Shown: positions 11,056 to 23,263 of the stretch, one piece after another | Position numbering within the stretch: the first letter of the stretch is position 1 | How the letters are laid out: each line of letters opens with the position of its first letter | From: Dioszegia crocea | Taxonomy: Eukaryota; Basidiomycota; Tremellomycetes; Tremellales; Bulleribasidiaceae | Assembly: GCA_001600615.1 (NCBI GenBank) | Contig: BCKK01000004.1 | Location: 1,871,893-1,935,892, forward strand | Direction: 5' to 3' | DNA: 64,000 bases | Notes under the pieces: model-generated | Database searches by the model: none | Told to the model about the DNA's origin: nothing | What the model saw: the letters and a program-made list of their open reading frames with translations, nothing else | Made by a program: the position numbers and the translations under genes

Positions 11056-11417
11056 AATTTATACATACTGTGCGTTTGATATATGTCATTATAGTAGGGC
11101 TATCTGGGGGGCGCTGGACGTCCAACTATGCCCGACGGGATCTACATATTGCTTGATAGGTGAAGTAAGGCAAGCCGATCATCCGGACCTATCCGGACGC
11201 CTGAATTCGGCCAAGCGTTTCAGTGCGTGCCTGAATTCAAGCGCGGTATCCATCACCTTTCAACTTCTCAACAAGCACATCTGCTACTTTCTATAGCCAC
11301 CATTGCTTGAGCTGGTCTCGCGGCCGTGGGCCTTTGCAGATGCTCGCGACTTGACGACAGCTAGAAAGAGATATTTTCCTCCACGGTGCTCAGCCCACGA
11401 ACTCTTCTTATTCCAGA
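11056..11417. other. Intergenic spacer
   Basis: Between the second monooxygenase and the next + strand gene. Repeated CCGGACCTATCCGGACGCC-like text and GCCTGAATTC at 11180-11240 are the only patterns seen. It presumably holds the promoter of the gene at 11418. Confidence 0.35.
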
Positions 11418-14400
11418 ATGTCAATTTCCCGCGCACAGCTCGCTGCTGCTCTAGTCGGTATGTCCTTTTCTTTGCCTCGTCGTGCTCATAGCTAACTTAG
11501 GACAGAATACGATAACGATGATGTCGCGCCCCATCAGCGTAAAAATCACCGCGAATCTGCCCTCTTCACACATTCCCAACCTGGCCCACCTCCGCCACCT
11601 CAACATCCATCACACCCCTCTCCTATCCCCCGCCTCAATGATGAGCAGGCCCAGCCTCACCAATCCCGTCGAAGCACTTCGAGCGAGTACTGGAGATCGC
11701 CCAACGACCCAAACAATCCCCATCACCCCGCCGAACCTTCTCAACCGCTCGGACGTTCCCCCGAGCTCGAAGAGGATGTGGACGTCTCGCGATGGGGTTT
11801 GCCAGACCATTTGATCTCCACTGCGCCTGCCAAGTCTCCGGATCTCATCAATCCCATGATGGCTTCCAGATCTTCCATGCCCTCCATCACTACAAGATCG
11901 GCATCTACACCCGTTCCCAATCCCGAATCATCCCCCTTCCAACATCGTGCCCGATCCATCCATCTAGATCATCCCGATAACCCCGATAACGCCTCTCGGC
12001 CAAGTTTTGATTCTGGGCGGCGGAGGAGCTCAATGGAGCTTGACAGGGAAGCGGAGAGTGTTCGGAGGCGGACTCATTCGGTATACCTCTCTGGCGCAGA
12101 TGAGGCCTTGGCAGCGGCAGATCGAGCGCTGGCTTTGGCTGGCATGCCGAGGGCGAGGTCGGCAGCTGGAGTTCTAGGAGAATATGGAGAGGGTGGTAGG
12201 GTTAGGGAACCAATGATGATCCCACTCCCTGGTTCTCCGACTTCGGTGCATACTCGCCCGTTATCGTCGATGTCAAGGGGGCGGTCATTCGATATGGACC
12301 GGAGGAGATCATCTATCGGCGACGCGTATATGGAAGCTCATGATGAGGAGGAAGAGTTATCCACTCCAAACCCCTTCGCACTTCCTGCCCCACCTTCGAG
12401 CCAGGCATCTCGCTTTGATCCCAAATATGCCGAATCAGCCGCTTCGCCTCCCCTACCTCAGACCGATAGGCGAAGCTCTACCATGTCCAACTTGGACCCA
12501 AATAGAATCTCTCAATCCCATTCTCAACCATTCCTATCCCGCATATCCACCGCTCCACAATCCCACTCCATCCCACCCAGGTTCTCAATCGCCGACGATC
12601 CCACTCGACCAACCTACGCCGACATCCCCACTCCTGGCGAATTCGGCAAACCCCTCATACCGCCCAAATATGCCCGGCGCCAACCCCATCCTGATCGCCG
12701 CTCCCTCTTACGGCCCAAAACACTCATCATGCCTGCTTCATTACAAGGCATGGACTATATACCCGAAGAGAAAGTCCGGGCGGGATTTACACTGGGTGAA
12801 AAGCCTTTACCGGCCGGGGCAAGGAGTAGTATTCTCAGTATGGGCGCTGGAGGGGTTGGGGAAATGTGGAGAGGACCCGGAGGGTTACCTGGGCAGGTCG
12901 GTGAGGTGCAGCAGCAAAGAAGGGAGTTTGGACGCGGACTGGCGCAGGAATTGCAATTTGAGGAAGAGGAGGATAGGCTGAATAGGGAAGAGGAGGAAGA
13001 GGGTAGGATGAGGACTGAGAATCGCCGCAAGGATAAGATGCCTGGAAAGCTTTATGTGAGTGAGGAGTCTACAGTCCAGATCTCGTGCTTATATACCAGG
13101 GCACGAGCTTGATGGACCAGCTCGAGGCTAGGAAGCAGTACACCAAGAACAAACAACGGTCAGTTGTATGAAGCATGCCGCTCATTTGCCCTCTGGCTGA
13201 CACTCTCAGGACATTCTCAGGAGACTCTAGACCAACCATGTTCGCTCGTCAATCGACTTACTTATCCAATTCCACATCCACCCCACTGCTCTCCCCTCAT
13301 CCGCAAACTTCACCCCAGCGCCCACTAATCTCTCCTCCTGGAACTCAGCTACAGCAACTCCACTCCACATCGCCCGACAAAACCAGCCGGCAATCCCTCC
13401 GGGCCCCATTACTCCAATTCGACGGGAATGACCCCAACATCAGTCCTGGTTCTGCCGATGCGAATGCCTTACGGCCCGGATCCATGCCTCGCTCGCACTC
13501 CGTTTTCGGAGTTGACGAATTGTGGGAGAAGGAGATGGCCAAGTTGAAGATTATACAGGCAGAGGATGAGGCTCGAAAAGCTAGACAGCTGGAAGATGCC
13601 GAGAGGGAGAAGGAGAAGAAGAAGAAGGGATGGTTGGGAGGTGGTAGGGATAAGGGGAAAGGGAAGGGTAAAGAGAGGGAATCTTTGGGCTCGCCAGGTC
13701 AGGCTCAAGGATTATCGCTCTCGCCTCGGAAAGACGGGGACAGCTTTGGTGGTGCTGCGAATGGAGGTATCGGCGGATATCCTGGTGGGGTCTCACCAAT
13801 CAAGAAGAAAGTCGGCGATCTTCCGCCTACACTCCAATATTCGCCAGAGAAGGCTTCGGTGCCCACTGTTTTACCCGACATTGACGCTAGAAGGCGACCG
13901 GCAAGTCGGGCAGGGCTAGACGGGTGGACAAGCGAAGATGAGGATGAGCAAGAAGCTCGACGGCGGGCAAAGGGGAAAGGGAAGGCAAATGCTACGCCCG
14001 TAGTCACTTATCCCGCCGAAAACTCCGATTCGGAAGACGATGTCCCTCTCTCTCGCATTATCCCTCCTACTTCCCGACAGGCCGGTGGAGTCCGTCTGGT
14101 CCCTCAGCCCGACTCGGAGTCAGATTCAGACGAAGACATACCCCTCTCGCGAATCGCTCCTCGGATCCCTCCGCAAGCCGGACAACCACTCCCAGCGAAG
14201 CTAAATTCGGACGTCCATGGCTCATTGGGTCTTTCTGTTCCCGCCCTTCCTCCCTCCATCTCACCTCGACCACCCACCATCACACCTGACTTCAACCCTT
14301 CAACCCTTCCCGTGCTCTCATTGCCGATGGCGAACGAGGACGAGGATGATGATCAACCACTCGGACTTCGGGCAAGTAGGCCCAATCTGGCCTCTTTGGG

Positions 14401-14893
14401 CGGCGGTGGCGAGCGTACCGAAGCGGAGAAGGCGGAGATTGAGGATGATCTCCCACTGGGGTTCAAACATGCTGGCGCTGCTCAACGGCAGGTATCAGGA
14501 AACAGCCAAATGGCAGATATGGGCATGCAGGGTCAGGGCTATGGCGGTTGGGGAGGAATGCAGGGGTACGCGCCTTATCCACCTCAACAGGCAGGTTGGG
14601 GTATGCCGCATATGCCCAGGCCTATGCAGATGCCCCAAATGCAGATGGGCGGAATGGGGAGTATGTACGGGATGATGAGTCAGGGATATCAGCCGGGATA
14701 TGGAGGAGGGTTTGGGGCTCAACCGCTGCCTATGTCAACTTCGGGTCTGCCATTCTTACCTGCGCCTCAGGGTCCGATGGTCAATATGGAGGGTCTGGGA
14801 CCTGCGCCGCCGGGCCCGGGACAGAATATCGATAGTTGGCGGAAAGGCGTGAGGGCGCCTAGTACTGTGGGGACGGAAGGAGCGAGGGGATGA
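11418..14893 (+). CDS. Large disordered protein with acidic PL-R repeats and Met/Gly/Gln-rich tail
   Basis: Four exons (11418-11457, 11506-13055, 13100-13158, 13210-14893) join in phase to 1110 residues. It starts MSISRAQLAAALVEYDNDD and contains a WGLPDHL motif near residue 120. Long stretches are Ser/Arg/Pro-rich, consistent with phosphorylated disorder. A short conserved-looking block, GTSLMDQLEARKQYTK, spans the third exon, followed later by a charged helix (ELWEKEMAKLK). Four acidic repeats of the type D-D/E-x-P-L-x-x-R/K occur in the C-terminal half (VPLSR, IPLSR, QPLGLR, LPLGFK). The last 120 residues are a Met/Gly/Tyr/Gln-rich, prion-like segment. I do not recognise the family. The exon model is well supported by frame continuity. 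Confidence 0.75.
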
Positions 14894-15719
14894 GCTTGGG
14901 GGTTGGCGGTGGTGGTTGCTAGGGTATTTGGGACCGAAGTTGAGGATTATAGGGAAGCGGTGCGGTGTTACTTGGACAATGAGCTACTTGAGTTTGCGCA
15001 GGCTATATACGAGGGGGAACGAGACACGACTTTGCTGAAGCAGGAGGGCAGGCGATCCCGGAGCGGGGTTGATGTATGATGGTGTTTACCATACGGGTAA
15101 ACATGACTTCGGTGCATAACGTTATCGCTCCCTGATCCGACTACCCTCCATAGCTCAGTCGCCTGGCCATATACACAGCTGATGGCATGGTCCTATCCAG
15201 CGTCACACATTACATGGGCGTGACGCATCCAGTCACGGTGTCATAGTCGTGTTTCAGAATTTCGGCCGTGTTTGGCTTTCGGAGCTTTGACATCAATCAC
15301 CCCCTCACTACATATCCATCCTTTCGCCCTGTCGAGGCACTCCATCCCTGATGGGCTCCGAGCACTAGCACTACCCGTCGACAAGCAGTGTCAGTGTCAT
15401 GCCCGCGCTATCCCGAAACAGCCCGAAGAGCGGTCTGACGCCGAGCTCGATGGCACTGACCCTCCTTGCGCCCGACGCGTCGACAAGCTCGGACGGGTGA
15501 ACCCAGCCATATCGCTATGACCATAGCTCGGACGATATAAAATGACTAAAGAGTGCACCGCATTCTCCTTCGCCCAGTCTTCACTTCGTCGTCCTGATCG
15601 GATATCAAACTCTTCCCTCATCTTTCCTCTCGACACAATCCCGATTGCTCAGACCTCAGCACCCACTCCCTCTTCCCCCCTGATTAATCCCCTGATCGCT
15701 ATATCACCACCATCGACCA
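14894..15719. promoter_or_regulatory. Intergenic region with TATAAAA element
   Basis: No gene seen in this 826-bp stretch. TATAAAA at 15536-15542 lies about 180 bp upstream of the next start codon (15720) and is followed by a CT-rich tract typical of fungal 5' UTRs. Confidence 0.4.
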
Positions 15720-16656
15720 ATGTCTACTTCCGGTCCCGTCAAAAGACCTGGTGCCAGATGGGTAGCTGCGTCAGACTCGGCCGCCCCCTCGAGTTCCCCA
15801 GGCCCAGAAGTGCGCGTGAAGAAGAAGGCTGCGCGCGTGAACCACCGTGGTGAGCTCGGCCCGAGGGTTTCTAGAGTTCTGTAGAGCAAACGCTGACCCT
15901 TCAGTGTTATCACCGGATGACAGTGACCCTTCTACTGCATCCACCTTATCCTCATCCTCATCACTACCCAGCTCGAGCCCTCAATCCACACTTGCCTCTT
16001 CGCCCACTACCTCTCGATCAGCATCTCATACATCATCTTCATCGTCCTCATCTACCCCCGCCCAAGCTGAACCACTCAACAAAGGCAAGGGCAAGGAACG
16101 TCGCAAAGCCACTCCTCCGCCGCCGGCAAAGGCGTCTTCGTCTACCGGAGGCAGCAGGGCAAAGGGTCCGCAGCAACAGCTTCCGGCTGCTAAGCCACTC
16201 AGCAACGAGCAGCGGGTAGATGCTGAGGTTGAGAAGCACTACGGCGGACACCTACGATGGGGTCTGCTGGGTATACCCGACATGCAGCAAGCTCTCAAAC
16301 GGGTGAATGGGGCAGTCGAGGAATTGAGAGACAGTGTGACGTATATGGAGCTGTGGTACCAGAAAATGTCAGAAGCGGCTGCAAAGCTGAAGGCAGACGA
16401 TATGACCCGGCTGGAACTCACGGAGAAGACGGCAGCTTTGGTCGAGGAGGAAGAGAGGCTAAGGGAGAGACTGGCGGTATTGACGGAGGCGGTGGCGGTT
16501 TTGGAAAGGGAGAGGGATGAGCGGGCGGGGAATTCGGCCAAAGCTGGAGGGAAGAAGAGGAAGAGTAATGAGGGGCATGAGTCACGGTCTAGGACTCCCG
16601 GGGGAGGGATGCAGTTGGATGATCCGGTTGATTTGTCTCGTGCTGAGGATTTCTGA
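15720..16656 (+). CDS. Ser-rich protein with C-terminal coiled coil, unknown function
   Basis: Two exons (15720-15849 and 15905-16656) encode 293 residues, starting MSTSGPVKRPGARW. The N-terminal half is low-complexity Ser/Thr/Pro with a basic KGKGKERRK patch. From about residue 140 (NEQRVDAEVEKHYGG) the protein becomes helical, and residues 180-260 form a likely coiled coil with many Glu, Leu and Arg. The tail carries a basic GGKKRK cluster, a possible nuclear signal. I cannot assign a family. The intron is canonical, GTGAGC to CTGACCCTTCAG, and phase-consistent. Confidence 0.7.
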
Positions 16657-16741
16657 TCGATTCGGTGAGTGTTGTCCTTCTTCGTCACTACTGGATCTGC
16701 TGCGCATATAGAGAGGAGGCAAGCTGACAAATGTAGCGTAG

Positions 16742-16960
16742 ACCCACTACACCTCTCTCACCTTCAAACCCCCCAGCCTCCATCTGCCCCTCCATCCCCA
16801 CCCCATCAAACTCATCATCGACATCATCAATCCCCATGCACCCTTTAATCGCGATCCAGCCAATTATCTCCCGCTCGCCTTCTACCTGTTCATTGTCCCA
16901 CAATACCACTGTCTACACCGATACGTCCACCGGGATATCGCCATGTTTATGTTTGTCTGA
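16742..16960 (+). other. Possible coding remnant, unassigned
   Basis: One frame opens after an intron-like end (GCTGACAAATGTAGCGTAG) and reads PIKLIIDIINPHAPFNRDPA, then YLPLAFYLFIVPQYHCLHRY, before stopping at 16958-16960. The hydrophobic periodicity and the LIIDII start recall an F-box-type N-terminus, but no extended match is visible and the frame breaks soon after. It could be a pseudogene, an exon of a gene I could not complete, or 3' UTR of the upstream gene. Confidence 0.2.
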
Positions 16961-17688
16961 AGGAGAGTCCGAGAGGGATCCACTATCCGCAGGAATGTCT
17001 CGAGGGTATACTTCAGCTCCGAATTGGTACCATGCCAAGTACCAGGTCCAAAATGTCTATATGCACAATGGATATCTGGCCTATCTATGGAACCGCGAAT
17101 AACTCGAGGCTTATTCACCCTTACCATGTCTGAAGCTTTGAAGTTGAACTGTGGAGATGCCAGGCATGGAACGCAGTTAACGCGCCGGACTATAGTTATT
17201 TTGGAATCTATCGCTCGTAATGTCAAGCCGCCTACATGGGTGGGAGTAGCAAGTTCATTTCTCGATAGACGGCGAGTTGCTAAGATAGGCCCTGGAGCAT
17301 GGCATGGTCGGTCGTCGGTCATGCCACCTCACTGTACACATAGGGACGAATATGGCTAAGATCGATTAATTTCGCCTCGTTTCAGCTTGTCACGTGCTGC
17401 CCTCGAGCTCGGACTCGCGATCGCTTTTGCTCTGTATCTCGCCTCGATGGTGTATAGCACACAGAGCAAGATGATTAGATCGACGATACGCAGTCCGATA
17501 GGGCCGACTGATATCTTGGTGGACCATTGCTTGACGAAACACCGATCACCTTTGACCGACTAAAGTTTCCCCCGCCATCGATACCGAAACTCATCCGAGC
17601 TCAGCGATCAGATTCAGCGCTCGAGCATACCTTTGCTCAACTACAATAGCTGTGCGTCTTTTCTTCATCTTGTCGTCATACGTTGCTG
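16961..17688. other. Intergenic, nothing certain
   Basis: Open frames exist on both strands here (for example 16882-17322 minus) but none has splice-consistent extensions or a recognisable domain. The last 300 bp is probably the promoter and 5' UTR of the gene starting at 17689. Confidence 0.35.
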
Positions 17689-18582
17689 ATGTCTATCAAA
17701 GAGGAGAGAGAGCGTAGAGAACGTACTGCATCTGTCTTACTCGAAATTGACGAAAAGCCCCCTCGTAAGCTCAAGAAGAGACGCCGTGAATCGGCTCCGA
17801 AGATCAAGCAGAAGTGGGACGGCCCGGATCAGACATATTGTACGTCTTCACACCCACTCGAGTCCAGAATCTGACCTTCTTTAGTGATTCATACGCCTAC
17901 GAATCGTACTCCTAAATCCTCTCGACTTCTACGTTCCGATCCGGTATTCGTAGAGCACTGCCAGAATATCCCATCGAACGCTCGGTCACGACCCTCCCAT
18001 ATTCCCCACAAGACATCCCACACTACCACACAAGGCCTGACACGCCCACACGTTCAGCCCATCGTCCTTCTACCAATCGTAATGATGGATGACGAGGCGG
18101 CTATGTTGGCTGAGGTTGAGCTGGAGATGGAGAGGGAATTTGGAGATGATCTGAAGACTGTGGAGGCGACGGTCAAGGCGCAGACGTCATTGAAGAGGAA
18201 TCTGACCAAGAAGGTCGATCTTCTGATTGGTCAGAAGCGGTTGTTGGCGAAGGACAGATTGTTGGCTAAGCGGAGGTTGGAGGAGACCGCCAAGCTGCGG
18301 CATAAGCAGGAATTGGTGAAAAGCCTGAATGCTGAGGTGAAGGGATTGGAAGTGCGACAGAAGGCGATTCAGGGGGAGATAGATGTGTTGAAAGGTGGTA
18401 CGAGGGCAATCAATGGCGGTGCGGCGAGCGGTTCGGGACGGCAGCAGGCGGCTGCGCCGGGGAGGACGTCGAGAGTGATGGTGATCGTTGATGAGGAGAG
18501 CGATGAGAAGCATGAGGATGATGAAGACAATGCGGCGATCTCTCGTCCTCGAGGCAAGAACAAGACGGGGGCGAGTGCGTGA
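17689..18582 (+). CDS. Basic coiled-coil protein, unknown function
   Basis: Two exons (17689-17839 and 17885-18582) encode 282 residues. The N-terminus MSIKEERERRERTASVL is followed by a very basic stretch (KPPRKLKKRRRE), probably nuclear. After an Arg/His/Thr-rich disordered part, an acidic start (MMDDEAAMLAEVELEMERE) leads into a long coiled coil of about 100 residues rich in Lys, Leu and Arg. The tail is acidic and then basic (RPRGKNKTG). The intron begins GTACGT and ends CTGACCTTCTTTAG. No family was recognised; a chromatin-associated or structural role would be a guess. Confidence 0.65.
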
Positions 18583-19523
18583 ATTGGCCAACTTGACTGG
18601 TTCCTACAGTCAGATCAGTGAGTTTTCCTGGGATCTTCGCTGGGACTTGCCTGAATTCCTCCCATCGTCATATCTTGCTGACTTCACAAGCTGACCCATA
18701 TCCACCCCACCATCCCAAGCATCCTCATCCCCGTCTAAACCTCCCCATCGTCCTCTATATCCCTCCGACCGTCCAGCCTCGCTCTCAGTTCCACTACCAC
18801 CCGAACCTCGTCGTATACCCGTCAAATTCACGTCAGAACATCTCTCTTCCCGTTTCCTCATCGACCGGGTAGAATAGACGTCCACAATTTTGTCTCAGAA
18901 GCCAAAGATGTCGTTCAGTCTTGATTGAAAAATATGCATATTTTACGCGCGAAAGGCAAATACCTGTCGAGTGGTCAGTGACGGGACTTGATCTGACACG
19001 TTGATACACTCACGATCATCATCATCAGAGCTGACCAAGGGATAAGCTGTGGATAAGGCGGACGATGGACATGATACAGTAGACACCGACCAAATTCATC
19101 GACTGCCCGCCGGAAAGGAGCGGAAAGGACGGAATCCGGATCCGGAAAATCAGCATTCCTCATCGGACATCTCTGTCTCACTCGGATACTCTCGGATACG
19201 GCCGAACGGAGTTAAGGTCACCTTGCTACTGTTGCCAATCCACTCACTCTTCCGCTATTTACAGTGCGTTTCATTGCCTCATCATTAGCGCGGGGGATGT
19301 CGCCATCATCCACCAGCCTCGCGATCAGCTATGATCCCTCCGTGTCGACAATGGCGTGCAAGATGACAATCATACCTCACTTGCGTCCTCCATGGTGTGC
19401 CCTCCGCGTCGGCGCCGAACGGAGCCGATAGGCACTGCTGGACACGGCTTACATATAGTCGAGCCTACATCTGTAGAATGCCAGTTCACAGCTTGGAACT
19501 CCTGATCCCGACGCCTAAGATCG
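18583..19523. other. Intergenic region upstream of the permease gene
   Basis: The spacer is 941 bp and no gene was supported. GATCATCATCATCAGA and repeated CGGAAAGGA/CGGAATCCGGATCCGGAA text near 19110-19150 are the only patterns seen. It likely contains the promoter for the gene at 19524. Confidence 0.35.
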
Positions 19524-21677
19524 ATGTCTGATCAATCCGGAAAGGCCCAAGTGGTCAACACGCGTAAACCATGGTATTATTACCTCTGGGATTCATTTGG
19601 GAAGCCCCCTGCCGGTGAGTACAGTATAGGTCTGTGGATCGTAGATAAAGCTTATGAGGCAGAAAGACGGCTATTGCGCAAGCTTGACGCTTCGCTTTTG
19701 GTCTTCTCGGTTTTGGGGCTGATTATGCGATATGTTGATCAAACGAATTTAGCCACTGCTTGTGAGTCCCCGCGAGCCTGTTTGAGCTCGAGCTGAAGAG
19801 ACAGTCGTTTCCGGAATGAAGTGATTTACAGTGTACTCCTCCATAAAGCTCAAAGCTGACTGATCAGGGAGGATCTTAATATGTTTGGCCTGGAGTACAA
19901 CTATTGCGTGACTGCTTGGTCTGTGTGAGTTGGACCGTTCTTGCCCGCGAGTGCTGTGCTGACTTGTCAAGCGGCTATGTTATTGGCCAAATCCCAGGCA
20001 ACATCCTCTTGAATCGATTCTCGCCTCATTAGTACGTATCCCCATTCCCCTCAGAGGCTAACATCAGTATCGTCTTCATCCTGGAGTTCGGTTGGTCCAT
20101 CATGACACTCTGTACCACCTGGGTCAAGGACTATAAGCAGCTCGTGAGTCTGGTGTGAATAGCTGAGCTGATCTTCAGATCTTCATCCGATTTATGGTGG
20201 GCCTATTCGAATCGGCCTATTACCCTGGTCTACGTGAGTCATCGCACGAGCCCTCAAGCTGACATTACAGTATTCCTCATTGGATCTTGGTATACCTCTG
20301 ACGAGCTCGGAAAACGATCCAACATCTTTCAAGCCGCCACAGCCGCGGGAACGCTCTTGTCGGGCGTACTGCAAGCTGGGGTACATACCACCCTGAATGG
20401 GAAACAAGGGATGCCAGTGAGTTACGGACTGCACCGTCACTTGTAATTGGACTGACTCCAAAAGGGATGGCGATGGATCTTCATCATTGACGCAGTCATC
20501 AGTATACCCGTCGCTATCGGTGCCTTCTTCTTCATTCCAGATCTACCATGGTCCATCAAGCCAAATTGGATATTTGGGCAAGATGACATTGATTTGGCAT
20601 TGAATAGAGTCAGTAGTGTCGGTCGTGTCGGTCCTGCCAAGGATGGACTGGGGAAACGGGCACTTTGGAACTTGGTGTCCACATGGCATATATGGGCATT
20701 TACAGCTACGTACAGCTTGTACATTTTCTCACAGAGTGAGTCCCTAGTCTCTTGCCTCCCCTGTTCTGGTCGCGCTGACTTTGTAGATCCTCAACAATCC
20801 ATGTCATTCTGGCTCAAATACTCTACAGACCCCGTATACTCCATCGAACAGATCAACTAGTAAGTACCAAATCCCCGGACTGCAGCTGACGGAAACAGCT
20901 ATCCAAGCGGTATTTGGTCTACCCAGATCGTATCCGCCTTAGTCTTTGCGTGGATAAGCGACTATGTCTTGAAAGGCAAACGATGGCCGCCTTTGATCTT
21001 TGTCGCTCTGTGGCATTCGCTCGATTGTGCACTTCTGGCTGGTCTACCTGTATACGCCGATAATCGGGCGACGCGATGGGTGAGTAGGGTCTGATTGTTA
21101 ACGGCGTCCGTTCGGCCGCTGATAGAACCCAGGTACTGTATTACTTGTCCGGAATCGTCAATTGTACCCCTGGATTGCTTTATGCCTGTACGTATCTCCC
21201 TCCCTCTCAGTGCTGATATCAGGGTGCACAGAGATCATAGGTGGCTCGTCCGAAAAGAGGGGTATCGTAATGGCAACTTTCAACTCTGTGGCTTGTGAGT
21301 GTGCCTCTGCCCGTATCAATCAAGATGCATCTACAGCTGACATTGCACAGTCTCCTTCAATGCTTGGCTACCTCGTGAGCACTCTCCACCCAAACAACAC
21401 TGACGATGCAGTCCTACTCTTCAAGCAAACCGACCAACCAGCCGTGCGCTCGGGCAATATCGCGGCAACAGTGACCAGTGCCGTTCAAGCCGGCATGATT
21501 GTCCTCATGCTCTATCTGTCCACGCGAGATAATACCCGTCGAGCCAATGCGTCGGAAGCGGAAGGTGATTTGCAAACTAGGGTGCCGTCTTTATCTGGTT
21601 CGGACGAAAAGGCGAGGGATAGCGAGCCGATCACGCCGTCTGTGGAGCTTGAGTCGGAGGAGAAAAGGAGGGTTTAG
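19524..21677 (+). CDS. MFS permease, anion:cation symporter family (Fen2/Dal5-like)
   Basis: About 14 small exons separated by introns of 35-60 nt can be followed in frame. The N-terminal cytoplasmic part ends in RRLLRKLDASLLVF, and the first span carries the family motif RYVDQTNLATAFVSGMKEDL. Further family features are GYVIGQIPGNILLNRFSP, the loop-2/3 region ESAYYPGLLFLIGSWYTSDE and, after the central loop, WCTEIIGGSSEKRGIV. The cytoplasmic tail is Ser/Glu-rich. Yeast relatives carry pantothenate, allantoate or nicotinate across the plasma membrane; YVDQTN and VSGMKEDL fit the pantothenate/vitamin branch best. Substrate is inferred only. Total length is about 480 residues, normal for the family. 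It stands alone with no obvious metabolic partner next to it. Confidence 0.85.
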
Positions 21678-22195
21678 AATTCCTGTTGGAGGTGAAGGTT
21701 TGGGGTTTATGGCTAGAAATCTAGATGTCGCGTTATTGAGATGAAGTACAATATGTTGCTTGCTGCGAATAGCCTCTGCTTATTGAATCAAGTATCATTG
21801 CCTCTCACTTGCTCTTCGGCCATAAAGATGTCATTCCGCGTTAGGCAAGGGGGCATGAGCTGTGATTGAGCGCATCAGTTATGTCAAGTGTCTCCGTTGT
21901 CTGAGCATTCCGATTCCAAGAATGCGAGAGGGTGATTACATGCATGATCATGTCCACCCGAGCTTTGTCCCTACTACTCTCCTAACTAACCCAACGCCCC
22001 GAATCCCGCCAGACCGGGGCCAGTACAGCCTAAACACTGGAAAGAAACGGCCAAGCCGCTTCATGACTCACCTGGACGAATGCTTTTGTCCCTTGATCGC
22101 AAGGCTTGCAAACGAGAACTTGCGTGGACCTAGAGATTGGCGTCAGCGCAAGTCCTCAGATATGTAGAGAAGTTATGAGGAGAGATTGAGGGGGC

Positions 22196-22278
22196 GATTC
22201 AGGAAGCTAAGTGGGATCTGTGTCCGGAGACATCACAGGAAAGAAGACATGTATTAAATACGCAAAACATCATTGAAG
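22196..22278. repeat. 83-bp direct repeat, copy 1
   Basis: It begins GATTCAGGAAGC and ends CATCATTGAAG. It matches the copy at 22524-22606 at 77 of 83 positions with no gaps. The perfectly shared core includes ACATCACAGGAAAGAAGACA. The spacing is 328 bp. Confidence 0.85.
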
Positions 22279-22523
22279 CAGGGAAGGGGGATGGGGTGAT
22301 GATGGATGTGGAGCAGGAAAATGTGACTAACCTGTTGGATATTGGGATATCAGAGGCAAAGGTAGCCCGGCACCGAGGTCCTCTATGAGGCATAAACAGC
22401 TAAGCTCAATCGTGACGGTGGGTTGGTTGACAGTGAGCCTAGGCTGATTGCGCCCTTAGAGCAGTCTGTCGTGTCAGCCACAGTCGTACCTTCCAACAAG
22501 AAAGATCGATGAAGGTGGAGTAG

Positions 22524-22606
22524 GATTCAGGAAGCAAATTGGGATCTTTATCCGAAGACATCACAGGAAAGAAGACATGTAATAAATACGCAAAACATCA
22601 TTGAAG
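22524..22606. repeat. 83-bp direct repeat, copy 2
   Basis: Second copy of the repeat at 22196-22278, same orientation, six substitutions. The sequences just outside the copies do not match obviously, so this is either a diverged local duplication or two insertions of a short dispersed element. Confidence 0.85.
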
Positions 22607-23263
22607 GCGCCAAGGCGTAGGGGTATTGACGGGAATGCGAGATGGAATCAAGACTTACCATCAGTCTCACTCGAGCCCTTTCCAAGCGTGTTTCGCCGAC
22701 TGGATCATTCTGTATGAGTTAGCAGGAGGTCGCAGTGACAGAACACAATCCTGTATCACAGCCAGGATGGTTTCAGTGTATTATTTGCAGTCTTCGTCGT
22801 AGGACGTCCTAGCATTCGCATTTTTGAACATCATGGAAGAAGGCTTGTCCTGGGAAGAAGGCTGATACTTACTGCTTGGTCAATCCGCCGATAGCTCACC
22901 ACACGCAGTCGCTCTACATCCCCTAGGCACTGGGGTCAAGGAGGTCAGCGCGTGCATAGACGTCGAGTGAGGATGGTCGATGTATAGTAGAGTCGCACAC
23001 TGAGGAGTTTCGAGCACAGCCCTGAGTGCCACGTGTTCTTTCATACGTAATCTGATTCTGAAACGTGAAACGGGGAGGCCCGTGCGCGTGTTTGAGCTCA
23101 AACTCTGAATTTGGGTGGGGAGCGATATTTATGGACACTTCACACATCTCATCCACTATGCTCATACCTTCAATACATTCATCACATAGATAGCATAGGC
23201 AGGAATCGATAGCTGCCTGTCTCCTTGTCAACAAGCTCGTTTCCAACCCCAGCTTAATCGAGG

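Larger units (their letters stand above)
21678..23263. other. Gene-poor region with direct repeats
   Basis: In 1.6 kb no coding gene could be supported. It contains the pair of 83-bp direct repeats described separately and the promoter of the gene at 23264. Short frames have no splice-consistent continuation. Confidence 0.45.

Noticed and set aside
16882..17322. Minus-strand 146-codon frame
   Set aside because: No recognisable domain, no phase-consistent introns and a composition unlike the other genes here.
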